The position numbers and the translations under genes are program-made. Of a stretch of 64,000 bases of DNA, positions 56,073 to 64,000 are shown in pieces. The stretch spans positions 434,001-498,000 of the forward strand of contig NZ_BSVC01000004.1 of NCBI RefSeq assembly GCF_030269905.1, in the 5' to 3' direction. The notes under the pieces were generated by a model. That model was not told where the DNA came from. It saw nothing but the letters and a program-made list of their open reading frames with translations, and made no database searches. The DNA is from Pelosinus sp. IPA-1. Lineage in GTDB: Bacteria; Bacillota; Negativicutes; DSM-13327. Every line of letters starts with the position of its first letter. Within the stretch, counting starts at the first letter, position 1.

Positions 56073-56777
56073 TCATTCTTCTTTTTGAAAAATTATTTTC
56101 TCTATCTCTTTTCGATAATGAAACAAAATAGCACTAATAACCACTAACAGGGAAGTTATTAAAATAGTTATGCTTATATTACGTGTAAGATTTTGACCAA
56201 TGAAAGAATATAGAATAATTGCAGGAGCTTGCCCAATTGCGGTTGCAATTACAAATCTGCAAAATGAAAGTGTTGTTAATCCAACCCCATAACTCACCAC
56301 CTTAAATGGAATAATCGGCGTTAAGCGAGTAATAAATACAGCCCAAATACCATGCTTGCGCAGATAGAGATCTATCATTTTTAAGTACTTACCCGTAATA
56401 AACTTTTCAACTACCGGACGGCCATACCATCTTGCTATAGCAAAATCCAGACTAGCTCCTAGTAATGCGCCAACCCAAGAATATATTGCCCCAAAAACCC
56501 ATCCAAAAATCCAAGCATTTGCAATCGTAATAACTAAACCCGGAACAAAGGGCATTAAAGATTGTAATGTCATAAGCATAATGCTACAAATTGGTGCCCA
56601 CACACCATAATCAAGAATAAATTGACGTAAGCCATCAAGATTACGACGCTTTAAGTAGGTAACTCCATTTTCAAAGAATTCTCGTATGCCAGGTATATAA
56701 AAGTAAACAATAGCAGCAACGACCAAGACTCCAACCCGGTACAAAATAGCGTTTGTTCCCATCATTGGTCTTGCCAT
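56073..56777 (-). CDS. TVP38/TMEM64 (DedA-superfamily) membrane protein
   Basis: About 234 aa from the ATG at 56777 after GGGAGG. Six or so hydrophobic segments. Family features: FVPGLVITIANAWIFG, ARWYGRPVVEKF, and ITRLTPIIPFKVVSYGVG. Second member of this family in the window (17.3 kb); the two resemble each other in layout but are not near-identical. Lipid scrambling or transport is a family-level guess. Terminator at 56.9 kb lies upstream, so it has a separate promoter. Confidence 0.85.
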   Translation of the reverse strand: MARPMMGTNAILYRVGVLVVAAIVYFYIPGIREFFENGVTYLKRRNLDGLRQFILDYGVWAPICSIMLMTLQSLMPFVPGLVITIANAWIFGWVFGAIYSWVGALLGASLDFAIARWYGRPVVEKFITGKYLKMIDLYLRKHGIWAVFITRLTPIIPFKVVSYGVGLTTLSFCRFVIATAIGQAPAIILYSFIGQNLTRNISITILITSLLVVISAILFHYRKEIEKIIFQKEE

Positions 56778-56878
56778 AAATAGAACCTCCCAGCCTGCAT
56801 CTACCAACAATACCTAGGATTAATTTAATCTTTCTTTATAGTATCTTATGCTTACATATAAACAATTCCTGCTAATAA

Positions 56879-56914
56879 TTAAAAACTGAGCTTAAGTTAA
56901 GCCCAGTTTTTAAT
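56879..56914 (-). terminator. terminator after the YteA-like gene
   Basis: AACTG-a-GCTTAA (56884-56895) pairs with TTAAGC-c-CAGTT around a single base, with T/A runs on both sides. It starts 60 bases past the gene's stop. Confidence 0.75.
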
Positions 56915-56972
56915 TATTAAATATGACTTAGTACTTTTAGAAAACATTATTATATTCTATTTCTAACTATTT

Positions 56973-57623
56973 CTAACTATTTTTATCTTTATTATGTTCT
57001 AGTATATTCTCTTTTACAGGAATAGCATCTGTGAGATCAACAATTCCTTCATGTTCATCACTAGCGGGAAATAGATCATTATAATCAGTTGAACCAGGGA
57101 TATCTTGTGGAGAATCGGAGCTACCATAACGTAATACTGCTTGCAAGGCATCTTCACCATCAAAACCTACAAATTCATTCTTGTCATCATCTAAAAAAGT
57201 TCGTTTGAATGGAGGCGTGAGAAGTTGCTCTTCGATTGGCCTGCGCGACAAGTCTAAACTATCATCTTCTCCTTGGCATTCTACGCACTCATTTGCCCAA
57301 GGAATTACCTCTAATCTAGAAATAGGTATCTTATTTCCACATTTACTACAATATTCGTAGGTCCCTTTTTTTATTTTTTCAAGAGCATTTTCTATTCTTT
57401 CTAATAAAACATGAGCATTGTCCCGCAATGCGAGATCTTTGCTGCGCTCAAATAATTCACCACTAATATCAGCGGGATGGTTATCATATACAGATAATTC
57501 ACCAATAGAATCCGATAAACTGTTTCCTAGTCCGTTTTTTTCCAAGCGGGCAATCTGTTCAACTAACCCCCTTTTTTCCATATTTAAGTTCTTCATCAGC
57601 TCTTTACTTTTCTCAGCGTCCAA
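56973..57623 (-). CDS. TraR/DksA zinc-finger protein, YteA type
   Basis: 216 aa. N-terminal helical region with coiled-coil character (about 1-95) and a C4 zinc finger CSKCGNKIPISRLEV then CVEC (about 92-115). A long acidic C-terminal tail follows. This layout matches the YteA family found in spore formers; the function is unknown. The stop-to-start gap from the nitroreductase gene is 12 bases, so they are co-transcribed. Confidence 0.85.
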   Translation of the reverse strand: MDAEKSKELMKNLNMEKRGLVEQIARLEKNGLGNSLSDSIGELSVYDNHPADISGELFERSKDLALRDNAHVLLERIENALEKIKKGTYEYCSKCGNKIPISRLEVIPWANECVECQGEDDSLDLSRRPIEEQLLTPPFKRTFLDDDKNEFVGFDGEDALQAVLRYGSSDSPQDIPGSTDYNDLFPASDEHEGIVDLTDAIPVKENILEHNKDKNS

Positions 57624-57634
57624 AATACCCTCTC

Positions 57635-58171
57635 CTAATGAATAAACTTTGCTACTTCTTGTACTCTTAATCTTTCTTTAGCAGGCGTATGCACTTCATT
57701 ACTATATCCCAGACAAATAATTGCGACTGCTCTAAGCCTAGGAGGAGCTTCTACAGCTTTTTGTACTTGAACCTCGTCGAAAGCTCCTATCCAGCATGTA
57801 GCAAGTCCTAGGCCATGAGCTGCTAATATCATATTTTCCGCTGCGACTGCAGTATCCTGTAAACAATATAATTGAGCTCCACGTTCTCCATATTTTTCAT
57901 TAGAGCGTGCTGGGTCTGCTAATATCACAATACTAACTGGCGACTCTTCTACCTGATTTTGTCCAAAACAAGCTTTTGCTACCTTTTGTTTTACTTCTTG
58001 ATTCTTAACTACATAAAAATACCAGGGTTGTAAATTACCAGCACTAGGAGCCCAACAACCTGCTTCTAAAATTCGTGTTAATGTAGGTTCTAGTATTTCT
58101 TGTTGTGTAAAATTTCGAACACTATGACTTTCCCTCATACAATCAAATACATCTTTTGTCATATTCGTCAC
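57635..58171 (-). CDS. nitroreductase-family FMN protein
   Basis: 178 aa. N-terminal RESHSVRNFT with the FMN-binding Arg, AGCWAPSAGNLQPW and a C-terminal IICLGYSNE with a GY motif. These are typical of nitroreductase/flavin dehydrogenases; the substrate is unknown. ATG start after GAGGAGTG. Nine bases downstream of the DUF5665 gene. Confidence 0.9.
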   Translation of the reverse strand: MTNMTKDVFDCMRESHSVRNFTQQEILEPTLTRILEAGCWAPSAGNLQPWYFYVVKNQEVKQKVAKACFGQNQVEESPVSIVILADPARSNEKYGERGAQLYCLQDTAVAAENMILAAHGLGLATCWIGAFDEVQVQKAVEAPPRLRAVAIICLGYSNEVHTPAKERLRVQEVAKFIH

Positions 58172-58180
58172 TCCTCAATT

Positions 58181-58468
58181 TCAAAACTTATTATTTTTAA
58201 CCTCTACAATATGAACGATTTCAGCAACAAAATCTCCAATCCCCGGTATATTTAACAAGATAATTTGATGCAATAAATTTAATACTAGAGCAAAAATAAC
58301 AGTAGCTCCAATCGCTATCCCTAGCCCCCTTGCTAGTCCAGCAATTAGGTTTATTAAAATAAGCTTACCTGGACGTTCTAATAGTTCCATATATTCAGCA
58401 ATACGTAATGACTCTAAATGACGTACTAACTTTTCTAATTGTTTATGAACTACATCCTTTTTTTCCAC
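58181..58468 (-). CDS. DUF5665 membrane protein
   Basis: About 95 aa, GTG start at 58468 after GGAGG; the ATG five codons earlier overlaps that site. A charged, helical N-terminus (LEKLVRHLESLRIAEYMELL) is followed by a long hydrophobic stretch (about 35-65), the fragment GLGIAIGATVIFALVLN, and a short tail. It resembles the DUF5665 family of Bacillota. Function unknown. First gene of the run DUF5665-nitroreductase-YteA. Confidence 0.75.
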   Translation of the reverse strand: MEKKDVVHKQLEKLVRHLESLRIAEYMELLERPGKLILINLIAGLARGLGIAIGATVIFALVLNLLHQIILLNIPGIGDFVAEIVHIVEVKNNKF

Positions 58469-58504
58469 AAAACATTCCTCCATTTATATCATCTCCATAA
58501 GATA

Positions 58505-58537
58505 AAAAAAAAACCGGAATAAAAATTCCGGTTTTCA
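58505..58537 (-). terminator. terminator after ileS
   Basis: AAAACCGGAAT (58510-58520) pairs with ATTCCGGTTTT (58525-58535), with an A/T run on each side. It lies 10 bases past the ileS stop. Confidence 0.85.
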
Positions 58538-58545
58538 AATTACAA

Positions 58546-61332
58546 TTATAATTTTTCAACTACTGAACTACAGCGTTTGCATAATGTTTTATGTTCTTGC
58601 ATGTTGCCTACAGTATCACTATAAATCCAGCAACGTTCGCATTTTTCGCCTTCCGCTTGTGATACGTCTATTGCCAAAGCCATATCTTCTACTTGGTAAG
58701 CGTTTTCTGGAGCCTTACTCCTATCTTCTACAACTACTACCTTTGACACAATTAGAATATTGGCCCACTCTTCACTCATAGCAGATAACTGAGTAAAGAC
58801 CTGGCCATCGGCATAAACAACAACTACCGCATCTAGAGAATGTCCGATTACCTTATTGCGGCGAGCCGTTTCTAATGCTTTTGTAATCTCGCTACGCATT
58901 GCCAAAATAGAAGTCCACTTAGCTTCTAGTTCCGCGTTTAAATATTCACTACGAGCAATTGGCCAATTTGCTAATTGTACGCTTTCCGGCATATTTTGTT
59001 CTTTATGCATATGTTGCCAAACTTCTTCTGAGGTAAATGTAAGAACTGGGGAAACGAGACGAACCAAAGTACTCAGTATTTCATACATAACAGTTTGTGC
59101 TGCACGTCTTTCTTCTGAAGCAGGTAGAGCTGTGTACACCCGATCCTTTAAAATATCCAAGTAGATTGAACTTAAGTCTACAGTACAAAAGTTATGTATC
59201 GTATGATAAATTAAATGAAATTCGTAATCTTCATAGGCTTTCGTAACTTTTTCACGAACTTGCTCTAATCTTAAAAGAGCCCAACGGTCAATCTCTAACA
59301 ATTTTTCATAACTAACTTTGTCAGTGTCAGGATTAAAGTCATGAATACTACCTAGAATATAGCGGAAAGTATTACGAATTTTACGATATACTTCTGATAA
59401 TTGTTTTAAAATATCATTGGAAACACGAACATCAGCTTGATAATCCGCAGAAGCTACCCATAAACGCAAAATATCTGCACCGTATTTTTTGATAACATCT
59501 TGTGGGAAAATAACGTTACCCACTGACTTAGACATTTTACGTCCATCACCATCTACCACAAAACCATGAGTTAGGACAGCTTTATAGGGAGCAGTTCCCT
59601 TAGTTGCTACGGAAGTTAGTAAAGAAGATTGGAACCAGCCTCGATGTTGATCACTACCTTCTAGATATAAATCAGCAGGCCAAGCAAGTTCACTCTGCTG
59701 CTCTAGTACAGACGCATGACTTGAGCCACTATCAAACCAAACATCCATAATGTCTGTTTCCTTACGGAAAGAATCGTGGCCACAGTGAGAGCAGGTAAAT
59801 CCAGCTGGTAAAATTTCCGTTGCTGTTTTCGCCCACCAAGCATCTGATCCTTCTATACGAAACAAATCTTTTACGGCAGTAATTGTCGTATCATTGATTA
59901 CATGTTCGTTGCACTTTGCACAATAAAAAATTGGTATTGGTACTCCCCACACTCTTTGACGTGAGATACACCAATCGTGACGGTCTGCGACCATATTATG
60001 AATACGATCTTCTCCCCAAGTTGGAACCCATTTCACTTCTTTTATTGCCTGCAAGGCGTCCTCTCTAAAACCATCTACAGATGCAAACCATTGTTCTGTT
60101 GCCCGATAAATTACTGGGTTTTTACAACGCCAGCAATGTGCATATTGATGCTTCACTTTGCCTTTACCAAGCAGCATGCCACGTGCAGCTAATTCCTTAA
60201 TCACTGGAACATCCGCATCATGAATTAACATCCCTTCAAAAATGCCACCTTCAGCCGTAAAGCGTCCTGCATGATCCACAGGATTGATAACTGGCAGTCC
60301 ATATCTAATACCCGTCTCAAAGTCGTCTGGGCCATGTCCTGGAGCTGTATGTACACACCCCGTACCTTGTTCAAGGGTAACATAATCAGCTAAAACAACA
60401 ACTGATTGACGTTCGATAAATGGATGGGTAAAAATTACGCCCTCAAGAGCAGCACCCTTCATGGTTGATAATATTGTGTAATCTTCCAACTTATTATCTT
60501 TGGCTACTGTTTCGATTAATTCAACTGCCAATAGATATATTTCCCCTTGACATTCTACCCAAGCATACTCAAGTTCGGGGTGAACAGCAATCCCAACATT
60601 AGCAGGCATGGTCCAAGGAGTAGTTGTCCAAATTACGCCATATACATTATCAGCACTTACTCCTACAGGTAATGTACCTTTACTATCCACTAATGGAAAT
60701 TTAACATATATAGTATGAGATTTTTTTTCGGCATATTCAATTTCAGCTTCTGCTAATGCAGTCTCACAGGAGGTACACCAGTACACTGACTTTAAACCTT
60801 TATAAATGTGACCTTTTTTGGCCATTTGTCCAAATACTTCGATTTGCTTTGCTTCATAAGCAGGCCGTAATGTTACATAAGGATTTTCCCAATCCGCACC
60901 AATGCCCAGACGTTTAAAATCCTTACGTTGTGTGTCAACAAATTTCAAGGCGTACTCTTTACATTCACGACGTAAGTCTAATGGCTTTAATTCGTGTCGA
61001 TTGAGTCCCAATATTTTTATAGCAGCATGCTCAATAGGTAAACCATGAGTATCCCAACCAGGTACATAAGGAGTATTGTAACCACATAATGATTTGTATT
61101 TTAGAATCATGTCCTTTAAAATCTTGTTTAAGGCATGACCAATGTGAATATCCCCATTTGCATAGGGTGGTCCATCATGTAAAATAAATTTAGGTTTTTC
61201 GTTCTGAGTTGTACGTTTCTCATAAATTTTTTGTTGCTGCCAATAATCTAGTAATTCCGGTTCCCTCTCAGGTAAGTTACCTCGCATTGGAAAATCCGTT
61301 TGCGGCAAATTAAGAGTTTTACTATAATCCAA
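58546..61332 (-). CDS. ileS: isoleucyl-tRNA synthetase
   Basis: Class I synthetase of 928 aa. HIGH motif in GDIHIGHAL, an editing domain (about 190-390), KMSKS in [12 protein letters not shown], anticodon domain and a C-terminal zinc site (CERCW, CKRC). The start is TTG at 61332 after GGAGGTG, giving a normal IleS N-terminus ([15 protein letters not shown]); the frame stays open 42 codons further but without a ribosome site and into the T-box terminator. Controlled by the T-box leader upstream. Confidence 0.96.
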   Translation of the reverse strand: MDYSKTLNLPQTDFPMRGNLPEREPELLDYWQQQKIYEKRTTQNEKPKFILHDGPPYANGDIHIGHALNKILKDMILKYKSLCGYNTPYVPGWDTHGLPIEHAAIKILGLNRHELKPLDLRRECKEYALKFVDTQRKDFKRLGIGADWENPYVTLRPAYEAKQIEVFGQMAKKGHIYKGLKSVYWCTSCETALAEAEIEYAEKKSHTIYVKFPLVDSKGTLPVGVSADNVYGVIWTTTPWTMPANVGIAVHPELEYAWVECQGEIYLLAVELIETVAKDNKLEDYTILSTMKGAALEGVIFTHPFIERQSVVVLADYVTLEQGTGCVHTAPGHGPDDFETGIRYGLPVINPVDHAGRFTAEGGIFEGMLIHDADVPVIKELAARGMLLGKGKVKHQYAHCWRCKNPVIYRATEQWFASVDGFREDALQAIKEVKWVPTWGEDRIHNMVADRHDWCISRQRVWGVPIPIFYCAKCNEHVINDTTITAVKDLFRIEGSDAWWAKTATEILPAGFTCSHCGHDSFRKETDIMDVWFDSGSSHASVLEQQSELAWPADLYLEGSDQHRGWFQSSLLTSVATKGTAPYKAVLTHGFVVDGDGRKMSKSVGNVIFPQDVIKKYGADILRLWVASADYQADVRVSNDILKQLSEVYRKIRNTFRYILGSIHDFNPDTDKVSYEKLLEIDRWALLRLEQVREKVTKAYEDYEFHLIYHTIHNFCTVDLSSIYLDILKDRVYTALPASEERRAAQTVMYEILSTLVRLVSPVLTFTSEEVWQHMHKEQNMPESVQLANWPIARSEYLNAELEAKWTSILAMRSEITKALETARRNKVIGHSLDAVVVVYADGQVFTQLSAMSEEWANILIVSKVVVVEDRSKAPENAYQVEDMALAIDVSQAEGEKCERCWIYSDTVGNMQEHKTLCKRCSSVVEKL

Positions 61333-61343
61333 AATAACACCTC

Positions 61344-61385
61344 CAAAAAAATAAAACCTCTTCATCCCTAAAGGGACGAGAGGTT
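61344..61385 (-). terminator. T-box terminator ahead of ileS
   Basis: AACCTCTtcATCCC (61355-61368) pairs with GGGACGAGAGGTT (61373-61385) around four bases, then TTTTATTTTTTT on the minus strand. It competes with the antiterminator that the T-box sequence forms with uncharged tRNA. Confidence 0.9.
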
Positions 61386-61606
61386 GTTTCCCGTGATACC
61401 ACCCTAATGACTGCTTACGCAGCCACTCAAAAACGAAATAACGCTCGTCAAACGGCAAAACTTAATTAAGTTTCAGTTTGCAGTTCAGGAGTGATATTCA
61501 CTATGATTGATTTATTAGGCTCACACTCTTCCTAACTCGCTGCAAAATCACATATCCCAGCTACTGTCTCCATCATTACTTGTATAACTATGTACATATT
61601 ATAACG
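61344..61606 (-). promoter_or_regulatory. T-box leader, isoleucine specific
   Basis: The conserved T-box GGGTGGTATCACGGG (minus sense, 61390-61404) lies before the terminator. Stem I runs from about 61585 to 61450; its specifier loop has the sequence GAATATCAC with ATC (61493-61495), an Ile codon. The leader fills nearly all of the 350-base gap before ileS. It should allow ileS transcription when tRNA-Ile is uncharged. Confidence 0.93.
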
Positions 61607-61612
61607 GATTTT

Positions 61613-61641
61613 ATTATACCGAATTTAATTCTCCGAGTCAA
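61613..61641 (-). promoter_or_regulatory. promoter of the ileS transcript
   Basis: TTGACT (61636-61641), exactly 17 bases, TATAAT (61613-61618) on the minus strand, about 7 bases before the T-box leader. Confidence 0.75.
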
Positions 61642-61661
61642 ATTTTTCTTGCCTTTTAATT

Positions 61662-61689
61662 CAAAAAATAGTTAAAACATGCAACTATT
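61662..61689 (-). terminator. terminator overlapping the divIVA stop codon
   Basis: AATAGTT (61667-61673) pairs with AACTATT (61683-61689) around 9 bases, with a T-run on the minus strand. The stop codon lies inside the stem. It is a short, AT-rich hairpin, so moderate strength. Confidence 0.65.
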
Positions 61690-62134
61690 CATCCTCATTA
61701 GGCTCACCGAGTATTTCCAACTGGGCCTGTACTAATGTTCGCATACGAACACGATATACATCAACTTGCTTCTTTAGATCCTGATATTCATCAGCCATGC
61801 GCCTTACTTTATTAGAGGCTTCTTCTGCTAGTTTTTGCGCGTTAATTTCAGCCTCTTTCAACATCAGTTCTGTCGTTTTCTTTGCATTAAGTTTAACTTC
61901 TTCTGCAGTTTCTTGTGCAATGATCAATGTATTATGCAAAGTAGTCTCCATATGCTGAAACTGCTCTAATTTACCTGTAAGTCTATCAATACTTTCTTTT
62001 AATTCAATGTTTTCTCGATATAGCTGTTCATAGTCTTTTATTACGCGATCAAGGAACTCATCTACATCATCTTCATTATACCCTCGGAAGCTTCTTTTAA
62101 ACTCTTTATTATGAATATCTAATGGGGTTAACAT
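61685..62134 (-). CDS. divIVA: DivIVA cell-division/polarity protein
   Basis: 149 aa. N-terminal membrane-binding part MLTPLDIHNKEFKRSFRGYN and the conserved EDDVDEFLDRVIKDYE, then two coiled-coil stretches. DivIVA marks curved membrane at poles and division sites. ATG after AGGTGGAGG-type site. Sits in the usual sepF-proC-ylmH-divIVA order next to ileS. Confidence 0.94.
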   Translation of the reverse strand: MLTPLDIHNKEFKRSFRGYNEDDVDEFLDRVIKDYEQLYRENIELKESIDRLTGKLEQFQHMETTLHNTLIIAQETAEEVKLNAKKTTELMLKEAEINAQKLAEEASNKVRRMADEYQDLKKQVDVYRVRMRTLVQAQLEILGEPNEDE

Positions 62135-62153
62135 ATATTATACCTCCACCTAT

Positions 62154-62939
62154 CTATATAAATCGTTTTAACAAAATACTGATTCGCCCTTTTTTAGTTT
62201 GACCTAACACTTCACTAACTTCAACACGCCCGCGACCACGCATAGAAATAATATCTTTTTCTTTAATATTTTGGGCACTATTTTTGCTTTCCTGCCAATT
62301 AACTTTTAATTTACCTACTGCAATCTCGTCAGCCATCCTGCTACGAGAAGTCCCAAAGCCTGCTGCTGCAATAACATCAAGCCTAAGAGAAGCTACTGTT
62401 GTCTTAATTTCTTTCATTTTTTCTTCTTTTGGAACAATAGCAGATAGTTCTAGCTGAGAAACTACTATAGGTGCTGCACCAATCTTATTAAAGTTTTGCA
62501 TAATAAAATTTAACAAGGAAGCATCTGCAAGGATTTGGCAACCTTGTCCGCACATTATGATGTCACCAAGTATTTCCCGTTTAATACCAAGACCCATTAA
62601 TGCTCCCAGTACATCTCGATGAGTAATTTCATAATATCTTTCATCCCATTTTGCCGCTAAGACTTCTAGCCCAAAGTCAGGATTTCCTCGAAATTCTTCA
62701 TTAACAAAAACAGCTTTTACTCGTTCTGCCCCATTATAACCTCCACTTGATAAAAGTTCTAACCGATCATAATGAGCAGCGATTGATTCCGCTATACTAT
62801 AACCAAATGGATCAAGGAACTCGGTAACCTTATATCTTCGATTACGCAATGCGGCTTCAGCCAAATCAAGTAGTCTAGCAGCTAAATCACCGTCGCCACT
62901 AGCTTGATAATATCGTAGGATTTTTTCCCGTTCATTCAT
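62154..62939 (-). CDS. ylmH: YlmH-type S4 RNA-binding protein (RqcP paralogue family)
   Basis: About 261 aa. Central and C-terminal domains include a short RNA-binding S4 domain near the C-terminus (VASLRLDVIAAAGFGTSRSRMADEI and KGRISILLKRF); the N-terminal half has the YlmH pattern GDGDLAARLLDLAE and DPFGYSIAESIAAH. In Bacillus YlmH has been linked to ribosome-associated quality control. Start ATG at 62939 overlaps the proC stop; the frame extends 18 codons upstream. Confidence 0.9.
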   Translation of the reverse strand: MNEREKILRYYQASGDGDLAARLLDLAEAALRNRRYKVTEFLDPFGYSIAESIAAHYDRLELLSSGGYNGAERVKAVFVNEEFRGNPDFGLEVLAAKWDERYYEITHRDVLGALMGLGIKREILGDIIMCGQGCQILADASLLNFIMQNFNKIGAAPIVVSQLELSAIVPKEEKMKEIKTTVASLRLDVIAAAGFGTSRSRMADEIAVGKLKVNWQESKNSAQNIKEKDIISMRGRGRVEVSEVLGQTKKGRISILLKRFI

Positions 62940-63753
62940 GCTTTTTTTTCCCCATATCTTGTGATCGTTTTGTAGCTGCTTGTACTGCATCAATTAAGGC
63001 TGCCCTCACACCATGTTGTTCCAAAGAATGAACTCCCGCAATGGCGGTACCACCTGGTGAAGTCACCATATCCCTAAGTTTAGCAGGATGTTCACCTGTT
63101 TCAAGAACCATTTTGGCAGCTCCTAATAAAGTCTGTGCTGCCATAATTAACGCATTATTCCGCGTCAAGCCAACTCTTACACCGGCATCTGTTAAGGCAT
63201 CAATCATAACAAAAGCATAAGCCGGCCCACTACCCGATAAGCCAGTTACTGCATCCATAGCATTTTCATCCATAATAATAGCTCTACCAACAGCTGCAAA
63301 AATAGTCAATATTAACTGACCATTTTCTTCGCCGGCATATTGCCCCAAGGCAAGAACCGACATACCTTCTCCTACTGCGACTGGAGTATTTGGCATAACT
63401 CTAATAATAGGAATTCGCGCTAATTTCGCTTCCAATAACCCAATCGTAATTCCTGCAGCAACGGATACTACTAGTGTTGATGGCAGGAGAAAAGGTGCAA
63501 TGGCATCTAAAACACTATTTATAATCTGAGGTTTTACTGTTAAGAACAATATATTTGAGGTTTTTATGATTTCCTGGATATTTAAGGTTGTATTAATACC
63601 AAATCGATCCGCCATATGATCTAAGCGACCTCGTGTAACGTCATTCGCAGTAATTTGACTTGGCATCACTAATCCAGCTTTTAATATTCCATCAATCAAT
63701 GATTCAGCAATCGCTCCGCTGCCAATGAATCCAATCTTTTTATCTTGCAACAT
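62932..63753 (-). CDS. proC: pyrroline-5-carboxylate reductase
   Basis: 273 aa NADPH enzyme of proline synthesis. GFIGSGAIAES near residue 8 is the dinucleotide motif, VMPNTPVAVGEG and GLSGSGPAYAFV follow, with a C-terminal DMVTSPGGTAIAG segment. Start ATG at 63753 after GGGGGA; the TTG two codons upstream is too close. Proline synthesis genes often sit in this division cluster in Bacillota. Confidence 0.94.
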   Translation of the reverse strand: MLQDKKIGFIGSGAIAESLIDGILKAGLVMPSQITANDVTRGRLDHMADRFGINTTLNIQEIIKTSNILFLTVKPQIINSVLDAIAPFLLPSTLVVSVAAGITIGLLEAKLARIPIIRVMPNTPVAVGEGMSVLALGQYAGEENGQLILTIFAAVGRAIIMDENAMDAVTGLSGSGPAYAFVMIDALTDAGVRVGLTRNNALIMAAQTLLGAAKMVLETGEHPAKLRDMVTSPGGTAIAGVHSLEQHGVRAALIDAVQAATKRSQDMGKKKHE

Positions 63754-63776
63754 CTTCAATCCCCCATTTAAAAAAC

Positions 63777-64000
63777 CTATTTATTCCATGGCAAAAATTC
63801 TTTATCGCTACCTTCTTCATGAGGGCTATAAGTAACATCCACGTTATTAGGAGCACATAAAAAGATATTATTCCCAATTTTTTGTATACTTCCTGCTAAA
63901 GCATAGGTAGTTCCACTGATAAAATCAATCATACGTTTGGCAACTTCTTTATCACAGTTTTCAAAATTCACTACCACTGGCTTGCGATTTTTCAGATGAT
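63777..64000 (-). CDS. sepF: SepF cell-division protein (partial)
   Basis: C-terminal part of SepF; the gene runs off the right edge, so the start is not visible. The readable part reads HLKNRKPVVVNFENCDKE, AKRMIDFISGTTYALAG and GNNIFLCAPNNVDV, the FtsZ-binding beta-helix region. SepF anchors the Z-ring to the membrane. Stop is 24 bases before the proC start. Without the N-terminus the membrane-targeting helix cannot be checked. Confidence 0.9.
   Translation of the reverse strand, partial: HLKNRKPVVVNFENCDKEVAKRMIDFISGTTYALAGSIQKIGNNIFLCAPNNVDVTYSPHEEGSDKEFLPWNK

Noticed and set aside
56942-56992. Short tandem repeat (TATTTCTAAC twice) after the YteA-like gene
   Set aside because: Two copies in AT-rich DNA, too short and too few for a functional repeat array.

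Overview
The window is 64 kb of low-GC chromosome from a spore-forming Bacillota. SepF, DivIVA, RemA, a YteA-type DksA protein, PrkC with PASTA repeats, SAM-I, FMN and T-box leaders and strong Shine-Dalgarno sequences all fit. The protein sequences look most like Negativicutes of the Sporomusaceae (Pelosinus/Sporomusa type); that placement is from memory and untested. No tRNA, rRNA, CRISPR array, insertion sequence or prophage was seen. It is a housekeeping region. Almost every gene is on the minus strand; only a polysaccharide deacetylase, rpmB and rqcH are on the plus strand.

Layout, left to right (most transcription runs right to left). 0.2-6.0 kb: a six-gene operon for salvage of methylthioadenosine and S-adenosylhomocysteine (HAD phosphatase, mtnP, mtnA, ahcY-like, class II aldolase, mtaD). 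Its residues fit a deamination-first route ending in an aldolase (DHAP shunt) rather than the full methionine salvage cycle. 6.0-15.4 kb: a small membrane protein, surE, queosine genes queE and queD, a membrane glycosyltransferase, then pssA, psd, a TagA/WecG transferase and a class A PBP, with a divergent deacetylase. 15.4-21.2 kb: guaB, a tautomerase, a TVP38 membrane protein, a small Cys protein, recG, a DUF1858 protein and rpmB. 21.3-26.5 kb: hslO, yfcE and the riboflavin operon ribD-ribE-ribBA-ribH behind an FMN riboswitch and terminator. 26.5-34.6 kb: a signalling and cell-wall operon fhaA-fhaB-stp-ftsW/rodA-pbpA-prkC-rsgA-rpe with a consensus-like promoter. 34.7-41.8 kb: priA-def-fmt-DUF116-rsmB-rlmN. 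41.9-46.7 kb: metK behind a SAM-I riboswitch, then yicC-remA-gmk-rpoZ-coaBC. 46.8-55.1 kb: a secreted unknown, dapF, a Ca-type P-ATPase, rqcH (plus strand), and lspA-rluD-pyrR. 55.2-64 kb: redox and membrane genes, then ileS behind an isoleucine T-box, and the cell-division flank sepF-proC-ylmH-divIVA.

Several start codons were moved from the longest open frame to the codon set by the best Shine-Dalgarno sequence (surE, guaB, recG, ribH, ribBA, ribD, prkC, fmt, priA, metK, gmk, yicC, rluD, ileS, ylmH, proC and others). A 54-residue ferredoxin and partial genes at both window edges are included. The item most worth following up is the 0.2-5.3 kb cluster, where several independent residue-level signs point to inosine-type substrates. 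All identifications are by reading sequence; no database search was run.
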